Source: JBMDXB01 sp048594885
Lineage (GTDB): Bacteria > Acidobacteriota > Vicinamibacteria > Vicinamibacterales > 2-12-FULL-66-21
Length of the DNA: 64,000 nt
Direction of reading: 5' to 3'
NCBI GenBank assembly: GCA_048594885.1
Contig: JBMDXB010000037.1
Coordinates: 4,448-68,447 of the forward strand
Positions 45,116 through 53,692 of this stretch are shown here, piece by piece. The position numbers and the translations under genes are program-made. The number at the start of each line of letters is the position of its first letter. Position 1 is the first letter of the stretch. The notes under the pieces were generated by a model. It was not told the DNA's origin. It did no database searches and worked only from the letters and a program-made list of their open reading frames with translations.

Positions 45116-45603
45116 CGATCGATCTCCACGAGCGTCTCACGCAGCTTCCGCAGCCGCTTGCGCACGCCCGAGACTGACATCCGGGTCACTCGTGCGACTT
45201 CCTCGTGCGTGAGGCCGTCGATGTAATGCATGACGGCAATGGCGCGGCTCGACTCCGGATGGCGGCCGAACAGCCGATCAAGCACGAGTCTCGCCTCGAC
45301 AACGGCTCCGGGCTCCTCGGCCGCCGCGATCGCATCGAGCAGCGCGTCGTCCGAGTCCGAGCGCGCCGCGGGGCGCCGCGCGCGATCGCGGATGCGGTTC
45401 AGACAGACGGTCGTCGCGATGCGATAGAGCAGGCTCGATGGATATTCGGCGTCGAGCCGCTCGCGGCGCTCGATCAGGCGGACGAACACGTCCTGACACG
45501 CGTCGAGCGCTTCGTCCTCGTCGCGGAGCAGCCGCCGGCAACGGCGCAGCACCATCGCGCCGTACTGCCGGCTGAGCGCCTCGACGTCCAGCGCGTCTCT
45601 CAC
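45112..45603 (-). CDS. ECF-type RNA polymerase sigma factor
   Basis: 163 aa, GTG start. Region 2: AMVLRRCRRLLRDEDEALDACQDVFVRLIE, then YPSSLLYRIATTVCLNRIRDRARR. Region 4: IAVMHYIDGLTHEEVARVTRMSVSGVRKRLRKLRE, a helix-turn-helix for the -35 box. It heads a three-gene operon with the membrane ActD-like protein and the caspase-barrel protein. A GGAAC sequence occurs near 45755 on the minus strand and might serve as an autoregulated -35 element; the -10 is unclear. Confidence 0.9.
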   Translation of the reverse strand: MRDALDVEALSRQYGAMVLRRCRRLLRDEDEALDACQDVFVRLIERRERLDAEYPSSLLYRIATTVCLNRIRDRARRPAARSDSDDALLDAIAAAEEPGAVVEARLVLDRLFGRHPESSRAIAVMHYIDGLTHEEVARVTRMSVSGVRKRLRKLRETLVEIDR

Positions 45604-45885
45604 GCTGCCGATGTAACACCGCGGAACGGTGAAAGTGTCACTCGTCGTGATGGGCGTCCCCGGGAGGGATCAAGGCGGCAGCAAAGCTCGGTCCGCTGGA
45701 ACGTGGCGTGTTTTGAGGAACCTCACCAGCGCGCTGTTCGTTTTGTATGACTGACGTTCCCCCCAACAGGACAACAGCGGTTCGCGCTGCCGGATTTCCG
45801 GCAGCGCTGTGCAGTGACAGATCGCGAAGCCGGTGGTGTTCAAGGGTGTGATGCCATTGCCGGAGAGTGCAGGGAAGGCGTGTAC
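45604..45885. promoter_or_regulatory. Divergent intergenic region with 11-bp hairpin
   Basis: 282 nt separate the sigma factor start and the lipoprotein start, so both promoters must lie here. A perfect palindrome, GCGCTGCCGGA at 45784-45794 and TCCGGCAGCGC at 45797-45807 with a two-base loop, could be an operator or a dispersed repeat. On the minus strand GGAAC near 45755 is the only candidate ECF -35 seen. Confidence 0.4.
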
Positions 45886-46665
45886 ATGAACGCAGGTCAG
45901 TTGACAGTCGGCGCAGCGGCGCTTCTCGTTCTCGTCTCGTGCGGGGGCGGGCCGAACTCACCGTCGCCGGTCGCCACGGAACAATCGCTTCCCGTCACCG
46001 TGACCACGCCGCATTACGTGTTTCGTCATGCCGACGGGGACGGTGTTCAGTCCGAACGGCAGGAGCGTTACCACGAATGGGCGGTCAACAGACTGGGGCT
46101 GACGCTCGAGCGGCCGATCACGTATTTCAAGTATCGCGATCGCGCGCACATGCAGAGCGTGACCGGGAGAGTCACCAACGGTTGGGCCGATCCGGCGACG
46201 TATGCCATTCACTCGATCTGGCCGTGGGACAACCATGAAGTCGTCCACGTCATGACGGCGCTCGTCGGCAGGCCGACTGATTTCTTCAACGAGGGGATCG
46301 CCGTGGCGATGCAGATGGACCCGCAGGGGGGCCGCATGGAAGCGTTCTGGAGCAGCCGCGCGATGCACGAGTGGGCTCACACCTTCCGGCTGAATGGAGA
46401 GCTTCCGCGGCTCGCCGACATGGTCGAGACGAGCGCATTCCGCCGGCTCGACGACGTGAAGAGCTATCCGATGGCGGGTTCGTTCGTCGGGTTCGTGATC
46501 GACGATCGCGGCATGGATCGGATGAAGAGCTTCTTTCGCGCCGGTTCGCGCGAGGCATCGCGCGCCGAGATCGAGCGTCAGTTCAGCGCCGCGTTCGGGC
46601 TGACGCTGCCGGACGCCGAAGCACGCTGGCATGCGTACCTCGACGCGCGTTACGGCGTCAGGTGA
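45886..46665 (+). CDS. Lipoprotein with HExxH metalloprotease motif (peptidase MA-like)
   Basis: 259 aa. ATG 45886 follows AGGGAAGG. Lipoprotein signal (GAAALLVLVSC, Cys19). The mature part has DNHEVVHVM with zinc ligands His117 and His121 and catalytic Glu118. FFNEGIAVAM lies 15 residues on, with Glu136 as third ligand, the gluzincin/peptidase-MA arrangement. A second MHEWAHTFR sits downstream. It is probably a cell-envelope protease. It is divergent from the sigma/ActD/caspase operon, so the two may respond together, though no shared promoter is proven. It ends at a pair of hairpins before the NrfD gene. Confidence 0.78.
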   Translation: MNAGQLTVGAAALLVLVSCGGGPNSPSPVATEQSLPVTVTTPHYVFRHADGDGVQSERQERYHEWAVNRLGLTLERPITYFKYRDRAHMQSVTGRVTNGWADPATYAIHSIWPWDNHEVVHVMTALVGRPTDFFNEGIAVAMQMDPQGGRMEAFWSSRAMHEWAHTFRLNGELPRLADMVETSAFRRLDDVKSYPMAGSFVGFVIDDRGMDRMKSFFRAGSREASRAEIERQFSAAFGLTLPDAEARWHAYLDARYGVR

Positions 46666-46687
46666 TTCGTCGTGGCTCGACGTGCGC

Positions 46688-46736
46688 GTAGGGGCCGACC
46701 TTGGTCGGCCCAGGGGCGGAGCAAGCTCCGCCCCTA
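46688..46736. terminator. Two back-to-back GC hairpins between convergent genes
   Basis: Hairpin 1: arms 46692-46700 and 46703-46711 (loop TT), led by GTAGGG. Hairpin 2: GGGGCGGAGC (46713-46722), loop AA, GCTCCGCCCC (46725-46734). They lie between convergent stops (46665 and 46742) and may act as two-way terminators. They also belong to the GTAGGG palindrome group (the second in reverse). No T-run follows. Confidence 0.6.
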
Positions 46737-46741
46737 CGAAG

Positions 46742-48346
46742 CTACACGCGTGGCACGATCGGCGCGTGCGGGACGATGCGTGATGACGCGGTGACGAGGT
46801 AGCGTCGCACGCTGGCTTCGCTGGGCGACACGAACTGCGGCTCGATGCGCTCGAACGGCTGCCGTCGCCGTCGCTCCGGCAGCACGCAGATCTGGAACGG
46901 CACGCTGAGGAGCGTGACGATGCCGGTGAGCCAGATCGCCGGCGGGTGGAAAAACTCGGGGTCCATCCGGTTGTAGACGCCCGTCGCGACCAGGCCGGCG
47001 CCGAGCAGCACCGATCCGCCGACGCTGGCAAGCTTCCACAGCGGCATCGCCGCCGCGCGCGGCACACGCGCGTCGTGCGCCTCGGGCAGCTCCAGCGTCG
47101 GGAACGCCTTCACCAGCAGGAGCAGCAGCAGCGCGAACAGGAAGAAGCTGCCCATGACCATCATCCACTCCTCGCGCGTCGGCACGTAGGGCGCGACCTC
47201 CCACGGCAGCAGCGGGTGATAGAAGCTCGGGACGACGATCAGCGCACGCGTCACCCACAGACCGGCGTTGATGAGCAGCGCCGCGACGACCGTCAGCGGG
47301 ATGCTGCAGATGCGCGGATTCACTCCCTGGATGAACAGCAGCGCAAACGGGAAGAGCATGCCGCCGACCACCGCCGACCACGTGATCGGGCTGAAGCGGC
47401 CGAAGAGCAGATCGCGGAACACCATCCGCTCGCCTTCGGGCGACGCGTAAACGCCCGTCAGCCATTCGCTGAACAGGAAGTACATGTAGAGCAGCGTGAC
47501 GAACCCGAGGAAGATCCCGAGGCCTTTGAAGATACGCGGATGGAAGATCTCTTCCCAGTGGAACGCCTTCCGCAGCACCGCAATCACCATGATCACCGTC
47601 GAGAAGCCAGAGACGATGGCCCCGAGCACGAAGTAGGGCGCCTGGAACGGGTTGTACCAGCCGGGACGTCCGGCCTGCAGCCCGAAGATGTAGCCATAGA
47701 CCGAGTGGACGGACACCATGATCGGCAGGATGACGACGGCGAGCCACCAGACGACGCGATTGTGCCGCGCGCGCGACTCGGCCGTGTCGCGGTAGCCGAG
47801 CGCGATCGCGCGGAAGAACGGCCGGCGCGCCGGCGCTTTGTGGCTGCACACCCACAGATCGCGCCGCATCGCGAGATAGAGGTAGACCGAGCTCCCGACG
47901 ACGTAGGTCGTGATGACGGTGCAGGACCAGACGAACGGTGCGTGATAGCGGCCGAACCACGCGACGTTGAAGATGAAGCGTTCGGGATGCCCGACGTCCA
48001 TCGTGATGTTCAGCACGGCAACGGTAATCGACGCGAGCGTGACGAACTCGGCGAGCCGCGCGAGCTGCTTGTAGCGTTCGAGCCGCAGGATCCGCACGAC
48101 CGCAGAGATGGCGATGCCGACGTGGCTGACGCCGATGAAATTGACGATGTTGGCGACGACGATGCCCCAGATCGCGCCGTGCGAGCCCTGGCCGGTTACA
48201 GCGTGGCCATGCAGCAGCTGGATCGCGAACGCGTAGAACAGCGCGGACGAGCCGAGCGCCAGCAGCACGACCGCGAGCAGGAAGCCGCGCGTCAGCGGCA
48301 GATGCCGCAGCAGCGTGGCCTCGTCTTCGTGGGCTACTCCTGCCAT
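46742..48346 (-). CDS. nrfD: NrfD/PsrC-type quinone-interacting membrane subunit
   Basis: 534 aa, longer than typical NrfD and near the size of ActC/QrcD subunits. About ten TM helices. LLAVVLLALGSSALFYAFAI starts the first bundle. GVSHVGIAISAVVRILRL and MDVGHPERFIFN carry conserved His/Arg used for quinone binding in PsrC. SVHSVYGYIFGLQAGRPGWYN lies in the second bundle. It should oxidise or reduce menaquinone at the membrane and pass electrons to the Fe-S protein. Its start overlaps the Fe-S gene by 13 nt. It is the last gene of the respiratory operon. Confidence 0.93.
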   Translation of the reverse strand: MAGVAHEDEATLLRHLPLTRGFLLAVVLLALGSSALFYAFAIQLLHGHAVTGQGSHGAIWGIVVANIVNFIGVSHVGIAISAVVRILRLERYKQLARLAEFVTLASITVAVLNITMDVGHPERFIFNVAWFGRYHAPFVWSCTVITTYVVGSSVYLYLAMRRDLWVCSHKAPARRPFFRAIALGYRDTAESRARHNRVVWWLAVVILPIMVSVHSVYGYIFGLQAGRPGWYNPFQAPYFVLGAIVSGFSTVIMVIAVLRKAFHWEEIFHPRIFKGLGIFLGFVTLLYMYFLFSEWLTGVYASPEGERMVFRDLLFGRFSPITWSAVVGGMLFPFALLFIQGVNPRICSIPLTVVAALLINAGLWVTRALIVVPSFYHPLLPWEVAPYVPTREEWMMVMGSFFLFALLLLLLVKAFPTLELPEAHDARVPRAAAMPLWKLASVGGSVLLGAGLVATGVYNRMDPEFFHPPAIWLTGIVTLLSVPFQICVLPERRRRQPFERIEPQFVSPSEASVRRYLVTASSRIVPHAPIVPRV

Positions 48347-49137
48347 TTCGCTTCCCTCAGATAGACGACCTTGGGATGCGTGCCGAGCTCCTCGAGCAGC
48401 CGGAAGGCACGCGGGCTCTTTGCCAGGCGGCTGACTTCAGACGCCGGATCGTTCAGATTGCCGAAGACGATCGCGTCGGCGGGGCACGACGCCGCACACG
48501 CTGGCAGCCGTCGTACGTCGGCGTCCGTCAGCGCGCGATTCTCGTCGCGCGCTTTCTGCCTCGCCGCGCGAATGCGGTGATGACAGAACAGGCACTTCTC
48601 GATGACGCCGTGCGGCCGGACGGCGACGTCCGGATTGAGCTGCTCGCGAAGCTCCGCCGGCCAGTGCGGCTCGGACCAGTTGAAGTAGCGCCGCGTGTAC
48701 GGGCACGACACCTCGCACAGCCGGCAACCGATGCAGCGGTCCGGCACCTGCTGCGTGATCCCTTCCTCGCTCTGCGTCGTCGCGCCGACGGGGCAGACCT
48801 TGATGCAGGGCGGATCCTCACAGTGGTTGCACGGCGTCGGGAAGAATTGCTGATGGAGCGACGGATAGGTACCCTCGGACGTGCGCAGCAGGTTCATCCA
48901 GAAGATGGCGCGGCCCTTTTCGGTGTGAACGGGGCCCGCCATCGGGATGTTGTTCTCGGCGCGGCATGCGACCGCGCACGCCTGGCAGCCCGTGCAGCGA
49001 TCGAGGTCGATCGCCATGCCCCATTTCGGCCGGCCGGTCGGCGGGAGCGGGTCGGACGCTGCGGTTGCCGTGCGCGCGACGCCCGCCGCCGCTGCGCCCG
49101 CGAACACGCCGAGGAATCCGCGTCGCGTCGGAGTCAT
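48334..49137 (-). CDS. Tat-exported four-cluster [4Fe-4S] electron-transfer subunit
   Basis: 267 aa. Twin-arginine signal (TPTRRGFLGVFAGAAAAGVA). Cysteine sets: CTGCQACAVACRAENNIP; CNHCEDPPCIKVCPVGA; CIGCRLCEVSCPYTRRYFNW; CLFCHH with CAASCPADAIVFG. This gives four clusters in the DmsB/PsrB/QrcC pattern. It links the molybdopterin-family subunit to NrfD on the outer face of the membrane. Four nt separate it from the upstream catalytic-type subunit. Confidence 0.95.
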   Translation of the reverse strand: MTPTRRGFLGVFAGAAAAGVARTATAASDPLPPTGRPKWGMAIDLDRCTGCQACAVACRAENNIPMAGPVHTEKGRAIFWMNLLRTSEGTYPSLHQQFFPTPCNHCEDPPCIKVCPVGATTQSEEGITQQVPDRCIGCRLCEVSCPYTRRYFNWSEPHWPAELREQLNPDVAVRPHGVIEKCLFCHHRIRAARQKARDENRALTDADVRRLPACAASCPADAIVFGNLNDPASEVSRLAKSPRAFRLLEELGTHPKVVYLREAKWQE

Positions 49138-49141
49138 GCGC

Positions 49142-51454
49142 TCATGCCTCCTTCCGCACGCGCACTCGCGTGCCCTGGTGCGCGAGGATGCCGGTCAGCG
49201 GATCCGACAGCGCGACGAGAAGTCCGTGACTCGCGCGGCCCGCGTCGTCCGCCGTCGCCGGCCAGGGACCGTGGCCGAGCGGCAGCCCGATGGTTCCCGG
49301 CCGGGTGCCTGGCATGACGCGAACGTGCATGCGGCGCCGCCCGGCAGGCGACTCGATCCAGACCGCGTCTCCCTGACGCACCTCCATGGTCCGCGCATCG
49401 TCGGGACTGAGATCGACGACCTCCTTCCACGCGAGGAACCCCGAGGCCGGCAGCTCGCGCAGCCACGGCAGGTGACGCACGCCGCCTTCGGCGTAACCGA
49501 TTGAACGATAGGGCGCCAAGAGGAACGGATAGTCGCGTGCGTCGCCGGCAAACCGTGGCGGCTCCCAGTGCGGCAGGCAGAGGGCGTCATCAGGGGCCGG
49601 CGCCGACGGGCGATGCGCTTCGAGCCGAGCGGCAATGGTCTGCGAATAGAACTCGAACTTGCGAGACGGCGTCCGGAACGCCTCCTCCGGGCGTTCGAAC
49701 ACCGTCTCGCCCGACCATACGCCGTTCTTCTGCAGCTCCGCGAATGCGGTCTCCGGCGCGGCGCCCTGCAGATGCTCGAGCAACGCGTCGCGATACGAGG
49801 CCCACGGGAACGCCGCCGCGACGGACGTCCCGATGGCGCGGGCGAGGCGCACGATCACGTCGCCCGTCGCCATCGTGTTGTGCCGCGGCCGCACGACGGG
49901 TTGCCGCAGACCGATGACGGGCCTGCCCGAGCTCGGCGCCGGCTCGGCCAGCTCCCATCGCTCGAGATACGTGTGGTCCGGCAGCACGAGATCGGCCCAC
50001 AGCGTGGACTCGTCCGGCAGCGGCGAAAAGCTGACGACGAGCGGGACCCTCTGAATCGCCTCGCTCCACTTCGCGCCCTCCGGCTTCGAGAAGACTGGAT
50101 TCGAGCGATACAGCATGAGGACGTCAACGGGATATGGCCGGCCCGAAAGGATCGCATTGGGCAATTGCTGGATTGCCCCGGTGCCGAGCGGGCACGACGC
50201 CGTTCCACCACCGTCGATGCGAGCGACAGCCAGTCCGCGGCGTGCGGTCTCGTCAAGCTGCGCCGGGTTCCAACCCGTCTGCGCTGCCGGACGCACGAGC
50301 ACGCCGCCCGGCCGCTCGAGACTGCCGAGCAGCGCGTTCAACGAGTGAATCGCCATCGTCGAGCCGAGCGCATTCGTTGACGCGGCCGCGATGCCGTCGG
50401 AGAGGGCGATCGCCGGACGGTGCGCGTGCAGTTCGCGCGCGAGTCGCTCGATCGTCGCGACGGGTGCGCCCGTGATGTGTGACACCTTCTCAGGTGGGTA
50501 GTCCGTCAGCACGACATCGCGGAATCCACGGTGCTCACGTCCGTCCTTATCGCGCCAACTCTCGAAGCCGAACGTGTGGTCACGGACGAACGATGCGTCG
50601 AACAGGTTGTCGCGGACGAGGACGTGCGCCAGGCCGAGCGCAAGTGCACCATAGGTGGCCGGCTGAATCGGCACCCACTCGTCTGCCTTGGCGGCCGTCA
50701 CGGAGAAGTCGGGCGAGACGTGCACGAACTTGACGCGGCGGCCCGGCCGGCCCCGCCGCATCGCGCCGGTGGCGCGCGTCATGTGAATCGTCTGGCACCA
50801 GGATTCGAAGAGGCTCACGCCGAAGCCGAGCACGTACTCCGTTTCTTTCCAGTCGTATGCAGGAATCTCGGCGATGCCGTGCATGAACGACATCGTCAGC
50901 ACCTTGGCGGCGTCGCCGGTGGAGAGATGTGTCACGTGGTTCGGGCTGCCGTATGCGGTCAGGAACCTGTCCCACAGCCGCGGCACCGGACCGCGCGCTT
51001 CGCCGTCGACGACGACGACGCCTTGCGGGCCCTTGTCGTGCCGCAGCGTTCCGAGCACGCCGGCAAGCTGCGCGATCGCGTCATCCCAGGAGATCTCGAC
51101 CCATCGTCCCGAGCCGCGGGCGCCGTCGCGGCGCATCGGCCCGCGGATGCGATCGGGGTGATAGAGCAATTGCAGTCCTGCCTGTCCCTTCGGCCCGATG
51201 CCACCGCCGTTGATCGGATGGTCAGGCGCGCCTTCGATCTTCACCGCGCGTCCTTCATACACGCGCACGCGCACACCGCAGCCCGCCGGACACTGCCCGC
51301 ACGTCGTGGCGATCCACCGTTCCTCGCCGCGATGCCAGCCGGCCGGCACCATGGCGACAGGCGCGGGGCCCGCGTATTTGCGGCAGCCTGCGGCCACCGC
51401 CGTGCCCGCCGCGCCGAGCGCACACAACAGCCGACGACGAGAGAGGTCGCTCAC
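49142..51454 (-). CDS. Molybdopterin-oxidoreductase-family subunit lacking usual metal-site cysteines
   Basis: 770 aa, GTG start. Tat signal SRRRLLCALGAAG followed by AAGC (Cys24), perhaps a lipid anchor. The N-terminal cluster has Cys52, 55 and 59 (CGQCPAGC), but the fourth Cys expected about 27 residues on is replaced by Ile86-Gly87 (GGGIGPKGQ). In the metal-ligand region THLSTGDAAKVL, Gly180 sits where PsrA-like enzymes have the Mo-Cys. The remaining domains are standard (DVLMLYRSNPVFS; LPDHTYLERWE; dinucleotide-binding C-terminus). The set of multihaem c, this subunit, Fe-S and NrfD resembles Qrc and alternative complex III, whose large subunit carries no Mo. Probably a quinol:cytochrome c oxidoreductase component. 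Confidence 0.88.
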   Translation of the reverse strand: MSDLSRRRLLCALGAAGTAVAAGCRKYAGPAPVAMVPAGWHRGEERWIATTCGQCPAGCGVRVRVYEGRAVKIEGAPDHPINGGGIGPKGQAGLQLLYHPDRIRGPMRRDGARGSGRWVEISWDDAIAQLAGVLGTLRHDKGPQGVVVVDGEARGPVPRLWDRFLTAYGSPNHVTHLSTGDAAKVLTMSFMHGIAEIPAYDWKETEYVLGFGVSLFESWCQTIHMTRATGAMRRGRPGRRVKFVHVSPDFSVTAAKADEWVPIQPATYGALALGLAHVLVRDNLFDASFVRDHTFGFESWRDKDGREHRGFRDVVLTDYPPEKVSHITGAPVATIERLARELHAHRPAIALSDGIAAASTNALGSTMAIHSLNALLGSLERPGGVLVRPAAQTGWNPAQLDETARRGLAVARIDGGGTASCPLGTGAIQQLPNAILSGRPYPVDVLMLYRSNPVFSKPEGAKWSEAIQRVPLVVSFSPLPDESTLWADLVLPDHTYLERWELAEPAPSSGRPVIGLRQPVVRPRHNTMATGDVIVRLARAIGTSVAAAFPWASYRDALLEHLQGAAPETAFAELQKNGVWSGETVFERPEEAFRTPSRKFEFYSQTIAARLEAHRPSAPAPDDALCLPHWEPPRFAGDARDYPFLLAPYRSIGYAEGGVRHLPWLRELPASGFLAWKEVVDLSPDDARTMEVRQGDAVWIESPAGRRRMHVRVMPGTRPGTIGLPLGHGPWPATADDAGRASHGLLVALSDPLTGILAHQGTRVRVRKEA

Positions 51455-51464
51455 GAGTGGCTCC

Positions 51465-52172
51465 TCACTTGTGGCAGGTCAGACAGTCGGTGCCGGCGCC
51501 CCGCTTCGTATGGCACGTGAGGCACTCGGACATCGTGAACACACGAACCTTGTCGGGCGGCGTCAGCAGCCCGGACACGTCCTGATGGCACTCCGTGCAC
51601 GCCATCGACGCGAAACGCACGTGTGCGGTGTGCGAGAAGTACACGTTGGGCGGCATGGTGTTGATGCGCACCCACGGGACGTCCTCGAGGGCGGGTTCGG
51701 GAGGTGTGTCTCCGGCACGCACGAGCACGATCTTCGGCTCGGATCCGCCCTGCACCAGGCGCATGCCCGCCTCGTGGCAGGAAAGACAGACCGTGGCGCT
51801 CGGAATCGTTGCCGCCGGCGAGGCCCAGGCGCCGCGGTGGCAGCCGACGCACGGCCGCACCTCGCGATTGGCGCGCAGCGCGTCGTTCTGGAACGGCACG
51901 TGGCAGCCGGCGCACGCCTGACGCTCCGCGAGATCGTCATGACACGCGGCGCACTTGCCCTCGGCGAGCTCCTGCGGCGGCTCCTCGGTGCCGAAGATCT
52001 TCAGGTGCATCGCGATGCGGTCGGCGCGATGACGGCCCGACGTGAACTGCGCGACGTGCGCCGAGTGCGGGAACTCGATCGGCTGCGAGACCCGCACCTG
52101 GACCGGCGTCTCGACGCACGCCGCGACGGAGACCAGCCACGCTCCCGTGATGAACGGCAGATAGCGGCGCAC
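51465..52172 (-). CDS. Heptahaem lipoprotein cytochrome c
   Basis: 235 aa, GTG 52172. Lipoprotein signal (LPFITGAWLVSVAAC, Cys19). Seven CxxCH motifs: CAACH, CAGCH, CVGCH, CLSCH, CTECH, CLTCH, CLTCH. Additional His (PHSAH, FSHTAH) can be distal ligands. It should be anchored outside the cytoplasmic membrane and exchange electrons with the molybdopterin-family subunit, as QrcA (hexahaem) does. It starts 8 nt after the slipin stop. Confidence 0.92.
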   Translation of the reverse strand: MRRYLPFITGAWLVSVAACVETPVQVRVSQPIEFPHSAHVAQFTSGRHRADRIAMHLKIFGTEEPPQELAEGKCAACHDDLAERQACAGCHVPFQNDALRANREVRPCVGCHRGAWASPAATIPSATVCLSCHEAGMRLVQGGSEPKIVLVRAGDTPPEPALEDVPWVRINTMPPNVYFSHTAHVRFASMACTECHQDVSGLLTPPDKVRVFTMSECLTCHTKRGAGTDCLTCHK

Positions 52173-52180
52173 GGCGGCCT

Positions 52181-53104
52181 CTAGGAGATCGATCCGGGGA
52201 CTTTCGCCATGGACGCGAGCCCGGCAAAGGCGCCCGCGTTCATCGACTCCATCAGCGACGACGGCACGACCATCAGGGTCGTCTTCTCCTTCATGCCCTC
52301 GTAGAGCAGGTTCATGCTGCGGAGCTGCAGCGCCACCTGGTCGGAGGCATACACGTTCGACGCCTGGTGGAACTTCGCCGAGATCTCGACTTCGGCGTCG
52401 GCGAGGATGACGCGCGCGAGCTTCTCGCGCTCGGCCTGCGCCTGGCGCGACATCGCGTCCTCGAGCGCCGGCGGGATGACGACGTCGCGGATCTCGACGG
52501 ACATGACCGAGATGCCCCAGTCGTGCGTGCGCGCGTCGATCAGGTTCTGGAGCGCGACGTCGATCGACTCGCGCCCGACGAGCATCCGCGCGAGATCGGT
52601 CTTGCCGATGATGTCGCGCAACGCCGTCTGCGCAGCCCAGGCGACCGCCTCGCGGTAGTCTTCGACGCGCAGTGCCGCCTTCTCGGGATCCTTCACCGAC
52701 CAGAACAGCACGGCATCGACGTTGACCGGCACGGTATCGGCCGTCAACGTCTTCTCGGCGGCAAAGCCGGTCGCGCGCACGCGCGAGTCGAGCCACATCG
52801 TCACGCGGTCGACGAACGGGATCAACCAGAAGACGCCGGGGCCCTTCAGCTCGCGGTACTTGCCCAGGCGGAGGACGACCGCACGCTCCCACTGGTTCGC
52901 CAGCCGGGCCGAGAGGCCCGCATACACGCCGATCGCGGCTGCGGCGACGATGCCGGCGATGCGCGCGTTCGTGTCGGCGGCGGCCAGCCACACGAAGCTG
53001 GAGACGAGCGCCGTCACCGCCGCGAAGATGACGAGGCTCACGACGTTGACTCCGAGCTTGTCTTCACGGCCGCCGAATCCATTCACTTCGCCCTGCGCGC
53101 TCAT
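52181..53104 (-). CDS. Slipin/stomatin-family SPFH membrane protein
   Basis: 307 aa. N-terminal hydrophobic hairpin (VNVVSLVIFAAVTALVSSFVWL and IAGIVAAAAIGVYAGLSARL) then QWERAVVLRLGKYRELKGPG, VFWLIPFVDRV and TADTVPVNVDAVLFWSV of the SPFH domain. AMSRQAQAEREKLARVILADAEVE forms the coiled coil. A C-terminal VPSSLMESM is typical. Slipins organise membrane microdomains and may bind an NfeD protease partner, not found here. Position between a cNMP-fold gene and the cytochrome gene suggests a role in assembling the respiratory complex. Confidence 0.93.
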   Translation of the reverse strand: MSAQGEVNGFGGREDKLGVNVVSLVIFAAVTALVSSFVWLAAADTNARIAGIVAAAAIGVYAGLSARLANQWERAVVLRLGKYRELKGPGVFWLIPFVDRVTMWLDSRVRATGFAAEKTLTADTVPVNVDAVLFWSVKDPEKAALRVEDYREAVAWAAQTALRDIIGKTDLARMLVGRESIDVALQNLIDARTHDWGISVMSVEIRDVVIPPALEDAMSRQAQAEREKLARVILADAEVEISAKFHQASNVYASDQVALQLRSMNLLYEGMKEKTTLMVVPSSLMESMNAGAFAGLASMAKVPGSIS

Positions 53105-53158
53105 GAACCCTCCTCAATTGAATGGCGGGGTCCCCTCCACCCCGCCAAGCTCACTCCG

Positions 53159-53692
53159 CTACGCGAGCGCTCCGCCGCTCGCTCCGCTCCGTTCGCGCCA
53201 CTGCGAGTGGTTGACGAACGTGTCGCTGACGGTCCGCTGCAGCTCGCGATGCCACATCGTCTGCACGACGTGCAGGCGCCGGCCGATGACGCGCGCGAGG
53301 TTGGTCATGATCCGGACGCCTGCATCGGGCAGCGCCGCCAGCATGGTCTGAAGATCTCGCCGCCCGAAGGCGAGCAGCTCGACGTCGGTGCCCGCGCGGG
53401 CGCTCATGGTGAAGCGGTGCGGCTCGATCAGGGCCGACCACGCGATCGTGTCCCCCTCGGCGGCCTCCTCGACGATGACGTCGCGGTCGTCGCCGGTCAT
53501 CTTGAGCGGCAGGGTGAGCTCGATGTTGCCCGTACGCACGATGAAGAGCTCACCGGCGTCCTCGCCGAGCCTGAAGACGTACTCGCCGGCCGGCACCGAG
53601 CGCGCGTGCGCGATCGGGACGAACGGCGCGCACTGCTCGGGTGTGAGGCCGCGGAACAGCGCCGAGGCGGCGATGGTCGTGGCGGTGTCCAT
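53159..53692 (-). CDS. Cyclic-nucleotide-binding-fold protein without DNA-binding domain
   Basis: 177 aa. A single cNMP-type beta-roll: LFRGLTPEQCAPFVPIAHAR, VPAGEYVFRLGEDAGELFIVRTGNIEL, VEEAAEGDTIAWSALIEPHRFTM. The phosphate-binding cassette, usually GExxLL...RxA, reads GDTIAWSAL...SARA, so classical cAMP binding is doubtful. No helix-turn-helix follows; the C-terminus is helical. It may be a redox or ligand sensor bound to the complex. Its start overlaps the upstream stop by one base. A 7-bp hairpin lies in the 54-nt gap to the slipin gene. Confidence 0.8.
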   Translation of the reverse strand: MDTATTIAASALFRGLTPEQCAPFVPIAHARSVPAGEYVFRLGEDAGELFIVRTGNIELTLPLKMTGDDRDVIVEEAAEGDTIAWSALIEPHRFTMSARAGTDVELLAFGRRDLQTMLAALPDAGVRIMTNLARVIGRRLHVVQTMWHRELQRTVSDTFVNHSQWRERSGASGGALA

